This document shows positions 11,162 to 19,837 of a stretch of DNA of 64,000 bases, in pieces. Under the pieces are notes generated by a model. The model made no database searches, was not told the origin of the DNA, and saw nothing but the letters and a program-made list of their open reading frames with translations. This DNA is from Telluria aromaticivorans. Its GTDB lineage: Bacteria > Pseudomonadota > Gammaproteobacteria > Burkholderiales > Burkholderiaceae_D. How positions within the stretch are numbered: the first letter of the stretch is position 1; every line of letters begins with the position of its first letter. The translations under genes and the position numbers were made by a program. Location of the stretch: assembly GCF_013003915.1 (NCBI RefSeq), contig NZ_JABAIV010000008.1, positions 1-64,000 on the forward strand, read 5' to 3'.

Positions 11162-11255
11162 ATTTGACGAAAATGCGTATTTGACCCGCTGTTTGCTGGA
11201 GGGTCTGCAGTACGGCACGCCGGGAGCCTGCGTATAATCGTCACTTTCGTCAAAT
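11162..11255. promoter_or_regulatory. Divergent promoter region with paired inverted repeats
   Basis: ATTTGACGAAAATG at 11162-11175 is matched on the opposite strand by ATTTGACGAAAGTG (plus-strand 11242-11255), 13 of 14 identical. The two flank a -10-like TATAAT at 11233-11238, 48 bases before the start of the GAF-EAL gene. They look like two operator half-sites, possibly for the divergently encoded HTH-GAF protein. That link is inference. Confidence 0.5.
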
Positions 11256-11285
11256 CATTGCACCTTGGTGCGCATCCAGGCCCTC

Positions 11286-13052
11286 ATGAATTCATTGCAC
11301 GACCCGGAATCACGCGAAGCGAGCCGACTCGATGCCTTGCACCAGCTGGAGCTGCTCGATACCGCGCCCAGCGAAGCCTTCGACCGCATCACCCGCATGG
11401 CGGCGCAGCTGTTCCAGCTGCCGATCGCCGCCGTGTCGCTGACCGACGTCGACCGCCAGTGGTTCAAGTCCAAGGTGGGAGTGGAGCACAATGCGATCCC
11501 GCGCCTGAAGGCGCCCTGCGCCGCGGTCGCGGAAAGCGGCACCTTGCTGGCCGTGCCCGACCTGCTCGAAGACGCCTGCTTCCGCGACAGCCCGCTGGCC
11601 GAAAGCGGCATTCGCTTCTATCTTGGCGCGCCCCTGACGACCAAGGCCGGCCACTGCCTGGGCGCGATGTGCGTGCTTGGGACCGAGCCGCGCGCGGTGA
11701 CCGAGGCTGAGCGCACCACCCTCACCGATCTGGCCGCGATGGTGATGGCGCAGGTCGAGCTGCAGCATGCGCTGGGACGGATCGATCCGCTCAGCGGCCT
11801 GCCTAACCGGAACCAGTTCGCCAGCGACATGCTCGACCTGCGCATCGTGGCGGCCGAGGGCGAGCCCCAGCTGGCTGCGCTGGTGAGCCTGGCCAGCCCG
11901 GAGCAGCTCAGCGACGCCATGCGCGTGATGGGCAGCGCCTGGCTCGACGAGGTCGTGCGCACGGCGGTGCCGGCCTTGCGCCGCCTCGCCGGCGAGGGCA
12001 AGGTCTACCACGTAGGCACGACCCAGTTCGCTTTCTTCGCGCCGCTCGGAGCGTCCCTGGTGCGCTTCAGCGGCACGCTGCTGGCCTGGCTGGGCGAGCG
12101 CGCGCCCAACGGCCAGGCCGGCTTCCTGACCAGCGCCACGGTGGGCCTGGTGCGTTTCGCCGTCGGCCAGGACGCGCCGCTCGACGTGCTGCGCAACCTG
12201 CACAGCGCCGCCCACGACGCGCGCGAGTCCGAATCCGGGCTGCGCGTGTATTCGGCCGAGCAGGATGCCCTGTATCGCCGCCGCTTCTGGCTGATCGGTG
12301 AACTTGGCCGCGCGCTCGAACGCCCGGACGAACTGCACCTGGCGTTCCAGCCGAAGATGTCATTGAAGGACGGCAGCTGCACCGGCGTCGAAGCCCTGCT
12401 GCGCTGGAACCATCCCGAGGCCGGGATGATCCCGCCGGGCGAATTCGTGCCCATCATCGAAAGCACCTCGCTGGCGCGCGCCACCACCGAATGGGTGCTG
12501 GAAGCGGCGATGCGCCAGCTCGTCGCCTGGCATGCGGCCGGGGTGGCGTTGCAGGTGGCGGTCAACGTGTCGGCGGTGAACCTGGAAGAACCGGATTTTT
12601 GCGAGCGCGTGCTGGAGGGCCTGGCGCGCCATGCGCTGCCGGCGGCCTGCCTGGCGCTGGAGCTGACCGAAAGTGCGCTGATGCGCAAACCGAAGGCGGC
12701 GCACGACACCATGGAGCGGCTGGCGCAGGCCGGCGTGAACATCGCCATCGACGATTTCGGCACCGGCTACAGCAGCCTGGCCTACCTGCAGGACATGCCG
12801 GCCGACGTGGTCAAGATCGACCAGTCTTTTGTGCGCGGCATGGAGAACGACGAGCGCACGCGGGCGCTGGTGACGACGATGATCAAGCTGTCGCACGACC
12901 TCGGCCACCGGGTAGTGGCGGAAGGCGTGGAAACCTCAGGGGTGGCGCAGTTGCTGCGCGAGGCGGGCTGTGACGAGGCGCAGGGGTATTACTATGCGCG
13001 GCCGATGGTGCCGGCCTTGTTGGCGGAGTGGCTGGCGCAGTGCGCAGCGTAA
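11286..13052 (+). CDS. GAF / degenerate GGDEF / EAL cyclic-di-GMP phosphodiesterase
   Basis: 588 residues, cytoplasmic. GAF sensor at about 15-160. A diguanylate-cyclase fold at 165-325 begins with DPLSGLPNRNQF, but the GGDEF loop is VGTTQF (243-248), so it cannot be active as a cyclase. The EAL domain at 340-588 has E369-A-L, VNVSAVNL, ELTESALM, IDDFGTGYSSLAYL, VKIDQSFV and VAEGVET, all expected of an active phosphodiesterase. It probably degrades c-di-GMP under GAF control. ATG 11286 chosen; a GTG at 11265 would add 7 residues. Divergent from the HTH-GAF regulator. Confidence 0.9.
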   Translation: MNSLHDPESREASRLDALHQLELLDTAPSEAFDRITRMAAQLFQLPIAAVSLTDVDRQWFKSKVGVEHNAIPRLKAPCAAVAESGTLLAVPDLLEDACFRDSPLAESGIRFYLGAPLTTKAGHCLGAMCVLGTEPRAVTEAERTTLTDLAAMVMAQVELQHALGRIDPLSGLPNRNQFASDMLDLRIVAAEGEPQLAALVSLASPEQLSDAMRVMGSAWLDEVVRTAVPALRRLAGEGKVYHVGTTQFAFFAPLGASLVRFSGTLLAWLGERAPNGQAGFLTSATVGLVRFAVGQDAPLDVLRNLHSAAHDARESESGLRVYSAEQDALYRRRFWLIGELGRALERPDELHLAFQPKMSLKDGSCTGVEALLRWNHPEAGMIPPGEFVPIIESTSLARATTEWVLEAAMRQLVAWHAAGVALQVAVNVSAVNLEEPDFCERVLEGLARHALPAACLALELTESALMRKPKAAHDTMERLAQAGVNIAIDDFGTGYSSLAYLQDMPADVVKIDQSFVRGMENDERTRALVTTMIKLSHDLGHRVVAEGVETSGVAQLLREAGCDEAQGYYYARPMVPALLAEWLAQCAA

Positions 13053-13079
13053 TCATGTGCGGATACGGTTGTGGCTTTC

Positions 13080-13234
13080 GTAGCGTGGGCGGCTTGTAAC
13101 CCGGGCATTTAGCCCGAGTTACCCCGCGCGTTCAACCGGCGCATGAAAACCGGCGCGTCAGTTCGTTAGTGATTTGAACGCGTGGGCGTTCGTAATTCCG
13201 GGCATTGCCCGAAATTACCCCGCCCACCCTACGG
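13080..13234. repeat. GTAGGGTGGGCG-type intergenic repeat pair
   Basis: Two half-units face each other. One begins TAGCGTGGGCGG and runs to GCGCGTTCAA, the other begins TTGAACGCGTGGGCG and ends GCCCACCCTACGG. Each holds a central hairpin (CGGGCATT../..GCCCG). It fills the space between two convergent genes. Related copies are at 28717, 32653, 39522 and 52610. Confidence 0.75.
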
Positions 13235-13237
13235 TAA

Positions 13238-14353
13238 TCAGGTGCTCTTGGCGCCGATGAAACTGGCATCGATGATCCCACCACCCAAACACACGTCGCC
13301 GTCATACAGCACGGCCGACTGCCCCGGCGTCACCGCCCACTGCGGCTCCGTGAAATCCAGCGCAAAGCGATCCAGCCCATCAGCCAGCACCGTGCAGGCC
13401 ACGTCCGCCTGCCGATAGCGCGTCTTGGCCGACAGCGCGCGCGGGGGCGGTGCTTCGCCTGCGATCCAGCTGGCCTGGCCGGCTTCGAGCCTGCCGGACA
13501 GCAGCCATGGATGGTCATGCCCCTGCACGATGTAAAGCGTATTGGTCGCGATGTCCTTGCGCGCCACAAACCACGGCTCGCCCGTGCCATCCGCGTTCTT
13601 GTGCGACTTCAGGCCGCCGATGCCGATACCCTTGCGCTGGCCGAGCGTGTAGAAGGACAGGCCGATATGCTCGCCCACGACGGTGCCGTCATCGAGCTTC
13701 ATCGGGCCCGGCTTGTGCGAAAGGTAGCGGTTCAGGAATTCCCGGAACGGACGCTCGCCGATGAAGCAGATGCCGGTCGAATCCTTCTTCTGCGCGTTCG
13801 GCAGCTGCAGGCGCTCGGCGATCTTGCGCACCTCGGTCTTCGGGATTTCGCCCAGCGGGAACAGCGATTTCGAGAGCTGCGCCTGGTTCAGGCGGTGCAA
13901 GAAGTAGCTCTGGTCCTTGGTGTGGTCGAATGCTTTGAGTAACTCGAAGCGGCCGTCGTTCTCGCGCACGCGCGCATAGTGGCCGGTCGCGATCAGGTCG
14001 GCGCCCAGCTTCATCGCATGGTCGAGGAAGGCCTTGAACTTGATCTCGGCGTTGCACAGCACGTCCGGGTTCGGCGTGCGGCCGGCCTGGTATTCGCGCA
14101 GGAAGTCGGCGAACACGCGGTCCTTGTACTCGGCCGCGAAATTTACCGCTTCGATGTCGACGCCGACCACGTCGGCCACGCTGGCCGCGTCGATCCAGTC
14201 CTGGCGCGTCGAGCAGTATTCCGAATCGTCGTCGTCTTCCCAGTTCTTCATGAACAGGCCGATGACCTCGTAGCCCTGCTCCTTCAGCATCCACGCCGCG
14301 ACCGAGGAGTCGACGCCGCCCGACATCCCGATGACGACCTTTTTCTTGCTCAT
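13238..14353 (-). CDS. mnmA: tRNA-specific 2-thiouridylase
   Basis: 371 residues. It thiolates U34 of tRNA Lys, Glu and Gln. PP-loop SGGVDSS at residues 11-17; catalytic cysteines C100 ([12 protein letters not shown]) and C196 ([11 protein letters not shown]), as in the E. coli enzyme. Start chosen at 14353 because MSKKKVV begins the homology and a GGAA SD lies upstream. An in-frame start at 14380 would overlap nudJ. It follows nudJ by 16 bases, the same pairing as in E. coli (nudJ-mnmA). Confidence 0.96.
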   Translation of the reverse strand: MSKKKVVIGMSGGVDSSVAAWMLKEQGYEVIGLFMKNWEDDDDSEYCSTRQDWIDAASVADVVGVDIEAVNFAAEYKDRVFADFLREYQAGRTPNPDVLCNAEIKFKAFLDHAMKLGADLIATGHYARVRENDGRFELLKAFDHTKDQSYFLHRLNQAQLSKSLFPLGEIPKTEVRKIAERLQLPNAQKKDSTGICFIGERPFREFLNRYLSHKPGPMKLDDGTVVGEHIGLSFYTLGQRKGIGIGGLKSHKNADGTGEPWFVARKDIATNTLYIVQGHDHPWLLSGRLEAGQASWIAGEAPPPRALSAKTRYRQADVACTVLADGLDRFALDFTEPQWAVTPGQSAVLYDGDVCLGGGIIDASFIGAKST

Positions 14354-14369
14354 CTTGTTTCCGTCTTGA

Positions 14370-14852
14370 TTAGATTCCACCCTCGAACACCGAAGGATGG
14401 GTATACAGCAGGGCCAGCGGTATGCGGCGGCCGGCCAGGTAGTCGTCCACGCACTGCAGCACGATCGGGCTGCGGTGCTGTTCGACCGTGGCGGCGATTT
14501 CGTCGCGCGTCATCCACAGGGTGCGCAGGATGCCGTCGTCCAGCGGCTGGTTGAATTCTCGGCCCGCGTCGCCGCAGAAGGTGAAGCGCAGGTAGGTGAT
14601 GTCGGTACCGCGCGACTTCGAATGGTAGCGCGACATGTACATGCCGACCAGGCCGGTCGGGATGAACTCATGCGCGGTTTCTTCCAGTGCTTCGCGCACC
14701 ACCGCCTGCTCGAGCGACTCGTTCGGATCGAGGTGGCCTGCCGGCTGGTTCAGCTTCACGCCTTCGCTCGTTTCTTCCTCGATCAGGAGAAAACGGCCAT
14801 CGCGCTCGATGATGGCGGCGACGGTCACGGATGGTTTGAAGATATCGGTCAT
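14370..14852 (-). CDS. nudJ: NUDIX hydrolase, NudJ-like
   Basis: 160 residues. A full Nudix box GX5EX7REUXEE is present, from GHLDPNES through VVREALEET. It probably hydrolyses nucleoside or HMP pyrophosphates as NudJ does. The start at 14852 is set by a GAGGA SD five bases upstream; the frame extends to 14909 but without homology. Operon with mnmA. The orthology to nudJ is supported by the conserved neighbour as well as by sequence. Confidence 0.88.
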   Translation of the reverse strand: MTDIFKPSVTVAAIIERDGRFLLIEEETSEGVKLNQPAGHLDPNESLEQAVVREALEETAHEFIPTGLVGMYMSRYHSKSRGTDITYLRFTFCGDAGREFNQPLDDGILRTLWMTRDEIAATVEQHRSPIVLQCVDDYLAGRRIPLALLYTHPSVFEGGI

Positions 14853-15102
14853 GCGCGTCCTCGAAAAATGAGCCGACATTTTACCTTGACACAAGCTCCC
14901 TCTGCTCAACCATGCTACCTACGGTGCGCTTGCCTGTCGTTAAATGGCCTTGATCTTCTGCAAACATCGGATGGGTCGTCTGGCCGGGGGCCGCCATCTC
15001 CGACACAATCGACGATTAGCTTTTTTGGTATTTGTTATTAAGCAATTCTCGTCATTACATGATAGATTGTTGGAAAGAATGGTCCACTGAACGGAGGGAT
15101 TC

Positions 15103-16215
15103 ATGAGAATTGGCATACCGGCCGAGATACGGCCGGGCGAGACCCGCGTCGCTGCAACTCCCGAAACCGTCAAGAAGCTGGCCGCGCGCCACCAGGTACT
15201 GGTGGGGGCGGGGGCCGGCATCAAGGCATCGATACCCGATGCGGCCTATGAAGCCGCCGGGGCCACCATCGTCGACGCAGCCACCGCGCTGGGCGCCGAC
15301 ATGGTGCTCAAGGTGCGTAGCCCGGACAGCGCGGAACGCGCACAGATGCGGGCCGGGACCGTCCTGGTCGGCATGCTCAATCCCTTCGATACCGAGAATC
15401 TCGCGGCCATGGCCAGTTCCGGCCTGACCGCCTTCGCGCTGGAAGCCGCGCCGCGCATCTCGCGCGCGCAGTCGATGGACGTGCTGTCCTCGCAAGCCAA
15501 CATCGCCGGCTACAAGGCCGTGATGCTGGCCGCGAACACCTACGGACGCTTCATGCCGATGCTGATGACCGCGGCCGGCACGGTCAAGGCCGCGCGCGTC
15601 CTGATCATGGGCGTTGGCGTGGCGGGCCTGCAGGCGATCGCCACCGCCAAGCGCCTGGGCGCCGTGATCGAAGCGTCCGACGTGCGCCCGCCGGTAAAAG
15701 AGCAGGTGGAGTCGCTCGGCGCCAAGTTCATCGACGTGCCCTTCCTGACCGACGAAGAGCGCGAGATCGCCAAAGGATCCGGTGGCTACGCACGTTCGAT
15801 GCCGGCGGACTGGATGCGGCGCCAGGCCGAACTCGTGCACGAGCGCGCCAAGCTGGCCGACATCATCATCACCACCGCCCTGATCCCGGGCCGCAAGGCG
15901 CCGGTCCTGATTGCGGAAGAGACGGTGCAGGCGATGAAGCCCGGTTCGGTGATCGTCGACATGGCGGTCGAGCAGGGCGGCAACTGCCCGCTGACGGAAC
16001 TGGGCCGCACGGTCATCAAGCACGGCGTGCACATCATCGGCGAGCCGAACCTGGCAGCCCTCGTGGCGGCCGACGCCTCGGCCCTGTATGCGCGCAACGT
16101 GCTCGACTTCCTCAAGCTCGTCATCGACAAGGACGACAAATTCATCATCGACCGCGAGGACGAGATCGTGCGGGCCACGCTGGTGTGTGCGGACGGCGCA
16201 GTGTTGCGGACCTGA
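15103..16215 (+). CDS. pntAA: NAD(P) transhydrogenase subunit alpha part 1
   Basis: 370 residues, the soluble NAD(H)-binding domain I of the proton-pumping transhydrogenase. N-terminal RIGIPAEIRPGETRVAATP is typical, and the Rossmann loop GVGVAG is at residues 170-175. It hands hydride from NADH to NADP+ bound on PntB, driven by proton re-entry. A strong ACGGAGGG SD precedes ATG 15103. First gene of a three-gene operon in which the alpha subunit is split, the usual form in betaproteobacteria. Confidence 0.95.
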   Translation: MRIGIPAEIRPGETRVAATPETVKKLAARHQVLVGAGAGIKASIPDAAYEAAGATIVDAATALGADMVLKVRSPDSAERAQMRAGTVLVGMLNPFDTENLAAMASSGLTAFALEAAPRISRAQSMDVLSSQANIAGYKAVMLAANTYGRFMPMLMTAAGTVKAARVLIMGVGVAGLQAIATAKRLGAVIEASDVRPPVKEQVESLGAKFIDVPFLTDEEREIAKGSGGYARSMPADWMRRQAELVHERAKLADIIITTALIPGRKAPVLIAEETVQAMKPGSVIVDMAVEQGGNCPLTELGRTVIKHGVHIIGEPNLAALVAADASALYARNVLDFLKLVIDKDDKFIIDREDEIVRATLVCADGAVLRT

Positions 16216-16244
16216 GTTTCAGGGACAGATTCTAGGAGCGAAGC

Positions 16245-16574
16245 ATGGAAATCAGCCACACCATCATCAACCTGATCATCTTCGTGCTGGCCATCTACGT
16301 CGGCTACCACGTGGTCTGGAACGTCACCCCCGCGCTGCATACGCCGCTGATGGCGGTGACCAACGCAATCTCGGCGATCATCATCGTCGGCGCCATGCTG
16401 GCCGCCGGCCTCACCGAAGGACTCACCGGGCAGGTCGCCGGCACCTTGGCCGTGGCGCTGGCCGCGGTGAACGTCTTCGGCGGCTTCATGGTCACCCGCC
16501 GCATGCTGGAGATGTTCAAGAAGAAGGAACCGAAGGCAGTCGCCAAGCCTGCCGCGTCGGGAGAGCAGGCATGA
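16245..16574 (+). CDS. pntAB: NAD(P) transhydrogenase subunit alpha part 2
   Basis: 109 residues with three hydrophobic helices (about 8-28, 37-58 and 60-82), the membrane segment corresponding to the C-terminal part of enteric PntA. It ends in a short Lys/Ala-rich tail. Its TGA overlaps the ATG of pntB (ATGA), so translation is coupled. Together with PntAA and PntB it forms the inner-membrane transhydrogenase. Confidence 0.93.
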   Translation: MEISHTIINLIIFVLAIYVGYHVVWNVTPALHTPLMAVTNAISAIIIVGAMLAAGLTEGLTGQVAGTLAVALAAVNVFGGFMVTRRMLEMFKKKEPKAVAKPAASGEQA

Positions 16575-18028
16575 ACTTCATCAGCATGAACCTGGTTACG
16601 CTGCTCTACCTGGTGGCTTCGGTCTGCTTCATCCAGGCACTCAAGGGCCTGTCTTCGCCATCGACTGCGCGCCTGGGTAACAGCTTTGGCATGGCCGGCA
16701 TGGCGATCGCCGTGGTCACCACCGTCGCCCTGATCTTCAAGCTGCAGGCCGAACTCGCCACCGGCCGCGGCATGGGCTTCCCGCTGGTGATCCTGGGCGT
16801 GGTGGTCGGCGGCGCGATCGGCGCGGTCGCGGCCAAGAAGGTCGAAATGACCAAGATGCCGGAACTGGTCGCGGCCATGCACTCGCTGATCGGCCTGGCG
16901 GCGGTGTGCATCGCCATTGCCGCGGTGTCCGAACCCTGGGCCTTCAACATCGCCACCCGCAGCACCCCACTGCCGTTCGGGAACCGGCTCGAGCTGTTCA
17001 TCGGTACTTTTGTCGGTGCGGTGACTTTCTCCGGTTCGGTGATCGCCTTCGGCAAGCTGTCGGGCAAATACAAATTCCGCCTGTTCCAGGGCGCGCCGGT
17101 GCGCTTCGCGGGCCAGCACATCCTCAACCTGGTGCTGGCGGTCGCGCTCGTCGCGCTGGGCCTGATGTTCTGCTTCGCCGACGGCGTGGAGCCGGCCTGG
17201 ACCCCGTTCATCATCATGGCGGCTCTAGCCTTCATCCTCGGCGTGCTGATCATCATCCCGATCGGCGGCGCCGACATGCCGGTGGTGGTGTCGATGCTGA
17301 ACTCCTACTCAGGCTGGGCGGCCGCCGGCATCGGCTTCTCGCTGAATAACTCGATGCTGATCATCGCCGGCTCGCTGGTCGGCTCGAGCGGCGCGATCCT
17401 CTCGTACATCATGTGCAAGGCGATGAACCGTTCCTTCTTCAATGTGCTGCTGGGCGGATTCGGCGGCGAAGCGGTGGTGGACGACGGCGGAACCAAAGAG
17501 CAGAAGCCGGTGAAATCCGGCTCGGCCGACGACGCCGCCTTCATCCTGCAGAACGCCGAGTCGGTGATCATCGTCCCGGGCTATGGCCTGGCGGTGGCCC
17601 GCGCCCAGCACTCGGTCAAGGAACTGGTCGACAAGCTGACCGCGCACGGCGTGCAAGTGCGCTACGCGATCCACCCGGTGGCGGGCCGCATGCCCGGCCA
17701 CATGAACGTGCTGCTGGCCGAAGCCGAGGTGCCCTACGACCAGGTGGTCGAGATGGAAGACATCAACGGCGAATTCGGCCAGACCGACGTGGTGCTGGTG
17801 CTGGGCGCGAACGACGTGGTGAACCCCGCGGCAAAAGACCCGAAATCGGCCATCGCCGGCATGCCGATCCTCGAGGCGTACAAGGCGAAAAGCATCATCG
17901 TCAACAAGCGCTCGATGGCCTCCGGCTACGCCGGCCTCGACAACGAGCTGTTCTACCAGCCAAACACGATGATGGTCTTCGGCGACGCCAAGAAGGTCAT
18001 CGAATCCATGGTGAAAGCCGTCGAATAA
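16571..18028 (+). CDS. pntB: NAD(P) transhydrogenase subunit beta
   Basis: 485 residues. N-terminal membrane domain of about 8-9 helices, then a soluble NADP(H)-binding domain III from about residue 310, with [16 protein letters not shown] and the [14 protein letters not shown] and [10 protein letters not shown] blocks typical of the family. It completes the proton-translocating enzyme, a main NADPH source. The ATG at 16571 is inside the pntAB stop; the upstream-open frame is not coding. A REPIN-like module begins 16 bases after the stop. Confidence 0.95.
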   Translation: MNFISMNLVTLLYLVASVCFIQALKGLSSPSTARLGNSFGMAGMAIAVVTTVALIFKLQAELATGRGMGFPLVILGVVVGGAIGAVAAKKVEMTKMPELVAAMHSLIGLAAVCIAIAAVSEPWAFNIATRSTPLPFGNRLELFIGTFVGAVTFSGSVIAFGKLSGKYKFRLFQGAPVRFAGQHILNLVLAVALVALGLMFCFADGVEPAWTPFIIMAALAFILGVLIIIPIGGADMPVVVSMLNSYSGWAAAGIGFSLNNSMLIIAGSLVGSSGAILSYIMCKAMNRSFFNVLLGGFGGEAVVDDGGTKEQKPVKSGSADDAAFILQNAESVIIVPGYGLAVARAQHSVKELVDKLTAHGVQVRYAIHPVAGRMPGHMNVLLAEAEVPYDQVVEMEDINGEFGQTDVVLVLGANDVVNPAAKDPKSAIAGMPILEAYKAKSIIVNKRSMASGYAGLDNELFYQPNTMMVFGDAKKVIESMVKAVE

Positions 18029-18043
18029 GGCTTTTTGAACTGC

Positions 18044-18169
18044 TAATTAGGGTCAGAGTTAAATTATTTACCAATTGATTCGCCGATCTGTCGGCCGGCC
18101 ACGAAACATGGCACGCCATCAGCTGATCGAAGGTTCTTGGCAAATAATTCGACTCTGACCCTATTTATT
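18044..18169. repeat. REPIN-like module 1 (GGGTCAGAGT family)
   Basis: About 126 bases. The left end AATTAGGGTCAGAGTT.. is answered at the right by the inverted copy ..GACTCTGACCCTATTT. Between them lie conserved inner segments CCAATTGATT..GCCGATC and TGATCGAAGGTTCTTGGC. Modules 2 and 3 follow at 18416 and 18565. Inverted pairs of such units are typical of REPINs mobilised by REP-associated tyrosine transposases; no such transposase is in the window. Confidence 0.75.
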
Positions 18170-18196
18170 TTGGCTTGATGCTGGCTGAGGGAAACG

Positions 18197-18421
18197 ATGA
18201 ACGAGCTGCGTTTCAACGTGTTTGGCAAAGTGGTCGCCGTCACCGGTATATCAGGAGCATGGCAAGCGTTCTATCCCGGAACCAATGGCACCCGCAGGCC
18301 AGCCGACTTCATCATCCCCGCCGACATTCCCGAGGATGGCCTGGCCGAATACCTCGCCGACCTGTTCCACGAAGACGCCACACCCCAGCGCCCCACCGTC
18401 CTCCGCCTGAACTCTAACTAG
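18197..18421 (+). CDS. Small conserved hypothetical protein (DUF7661-like)
   Basis: 74 residues, acidic, no signal or membrane helix. The layout is an N-terminal LRFNVFGKVVAVT strand pair, then AFYPGTNGTRRPADFIIPADIPE and LAEYLADLFHEDATP. I recall this pattern from short conserved proteins of unknown function often classed as DUF7661. An AGGG SD precedes ATG 18197. It lies between REPIN modules 1 and 2, and its last codons and TAG stop are supplied by the left end of module 2. Confidence 0.72.
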   Translation: MNELRFNVFGKVVAVTGISGAWQAFYPGTNGTRRPADFIIPADIPEDGLAEYLADLFHEDATPQRPTVLRLNSN

Positions 18422-18540
18422 GGTCAGAGTCGAATTATTTGCCAATTGATCTGCCGATCCATCGTGAGGCCAACAAACATGGCGTTGGGTCAGTTGATCG
18501 TAGGTTCTTGGCGAATAATTCGACTCTGACCCTAATTATT
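18416..18540. repeat. REPIN-like module 2 (GGGTCAGAGT family)
   Basis: About 125 bases. Left end TAGGGTCAGAGTCGAATT, right end AATTCGACTCTGACCCTAAT, with the same inner CCAATTGAT and TCGTAGGTTCTTGGC segments as module 1. The outer 20 bases are near-perfect inverted repeats that would fold into a long hairpin. The left end carries the stop codon of the small gene before it. Confidence 0.75.
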
Positions 18541-18564
18541 TGGTGCGCCGTTGGTGGCACACAA

Positions 18565-18688
18565 AATTAGGGTCAGAGTCGAATTATTGAGTACGGTCTT
18601 CAGATCAATTGGTGGAGGCTAATGTAAATAACCACGAGCCAGATGATCGCAGGATCTTGGCAAACAATTCAACTCTGACCCTAATTAG
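18565..18688. repeat. REPIN-like module 3 (GGGTCAGAGT family)
   Basis: About 124 bases, the most diverged of the three. Left AATTAGGGTCAGAGTCGAAT, right AACTCTGACCCTAATTAGG, inner GATCGCAGGATCTTGGC. It ends 3 bases before the stop codon of the minus-strand UbiH-like gene, so it forms the 3' trailer of that operon. Confidence 0.72.
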
Positions 18689-18691
18689 GGG

Positions 18692-19837
18692 TTAGCGGCG
18701 GCCGAACATCATCAGGTCGGCGAGCAGGAGGCGGGCGGGTTTGACGATGTCGAGGGCGGCGAGGGAGAGGCCGAGCAGGGGTTGCAGCGGGCCGGTGCCG
18801 GTGAAGGCGCGGGCCATCGTGTCGGTCAGGCTGATCGTCAGGCGGCGGTCGGGGTGGCGCTGGTCCATGAAAGCCGTGATCGCATCGGGGCCGGCGCCGC
18901 GGGCGAGCTGGCGTGCCAGCACTGCGGCGTCGCGCAGGCCGAGGTTCAGGCCCTGGCCGGCCACCGGATGCAGGGTCTGGGCGGCGTTGCCGATGGCGAC
19001 CGTGCGCGCGCTGGCGCGGGCTTCGGCGTTCAGGCCGAGGGGGAAGGCGACGCGCGCAGAAGTCGCGGTGAAGCGGCCGAGGCGGCCACCGAAAGCCTCG
19101 CCGAGCTGGGCGAGGAAGCCGGCATCGTCGAGCAGCTGGATGTCCGTCGCACGCCCGGGGCGCATGCACCACACCAGCGCATAGCCGTGGCCGTCGCCGC
19201 CATCCTGCGGCAGCAGCGCCAGCGGACCTTCGTCGGTGAAGCGCTCGAAGGCGCGGTATTCAATAGGGTCGCTCACGCTGACGCGCGCAATGAGCGCGGT
19301 CTGTTCGTAGTCGCGCTGCTGCGCCTTGCTTTCCTGCTGGCCGAACACGCCGCCCTCGGCTTGCACCGCCACCTGTGCAGCCACCGAACGGCCGTCATCC
19401 AGGCGCAGTACCACACCGCTCGCCTCTTCGTCGAGTGCTTCCACGCGCGCCGGGCGCAACGTCGTCACGCCGGCACGCTGGCAGGCGCGCGCGAGCGCGT
19501 CCACCACGTCGCCGTAGCGCGCCACATAGCCCAGCGCGGGCAGCTTGTGCTCGGCGCGGTCGATCAGGCTGCGACCCAGCTGGCCGCGGCGCGAGACGTG
19601 GATCTCGTGGATCGGCGTGGCCGGCAGCGGCCAGGCGCGCACTTCTTCGAGCAGCTGCACGCTGCCCCAGGACAGCGCGATCGAACGCGGGTCGGTGATG
19701 GCCTGGCCCAGCGATTTGCCGTCGATCAGGGCGATCCGGTTGCCCGCCACGCCACGCCGGACCTGGAAGGCGGCCAGCGCCAGGCCCACCGGGCCGGCGC
19801 CGCAAATCGCTACATCGACATCGATCCGTTCGTTCAT
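18692..19837 (-). CDS. UbiH/UbiF-family FAD-dependent hydroxylase
   Basis: 381 residues. FAD Rossmann motif GAGPVGLAL near residue 13, and the family's second FAD motif in AIGNAAQTLHPVAGQGLNLGLRDA in the C-terminal third. It should hydroxylate the ubiquinone ring, though which position cannot be told; betaproteobacteria carry several paralogues. Start ATG at 19837 overlaps the pepP stop by 4 bases. In E. coli pepP and ubiH are also adjacent, which supports a UbiH role. Last gene of the amgK-murU-pepP operon; a repeat module lies directly after it. Confidence 0.85.
   Translation of the reverse strand: MNERIDVDVAICGAGPVGLALAAFQVRRGVAGNRIALIDGKSLGQAITDPRSIALSWGSVQLLEEVRAWPLPATPIHEIHVSRRGQLGRSLIDRAEHKLPALGYVARYGDVVDALARACQRAGVTTLRPARVEALDEEASGVVLRLDDGRSVAAQVAVQAEGGVFGQQESKAQQRDYEQTALIARVSVSDPIEYRAFERFTDEGPLALLPQDGGDGHGYALVWCMRPGRATDIQLLDDAGFLAQLGEAFGGRLGRFTATSARVAFPLGLNAEARASARTVAIGNAAQTLHPVAGQGLNLGLRDAAVLARQLARGAGPDAITAFMDQRHPDRRLTISLTDTMARAFTGTGPLQPLLGLSLAALDIVKPARLLLADLMMFGRR

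Noticed and set aside
16088..16570. pntB read as a fusion with upstream sequence
   Set aside because: That part is another frame of pntAA/pntAB; real pntB begins at 16571 with the ATGA overlap.
18044..18688. Possible CRISPR array
   Set aside because: The repeats are 125-base inverted-end modules with conserved interiors, not short direct repeats with unique spacers; no cas genes nearby.
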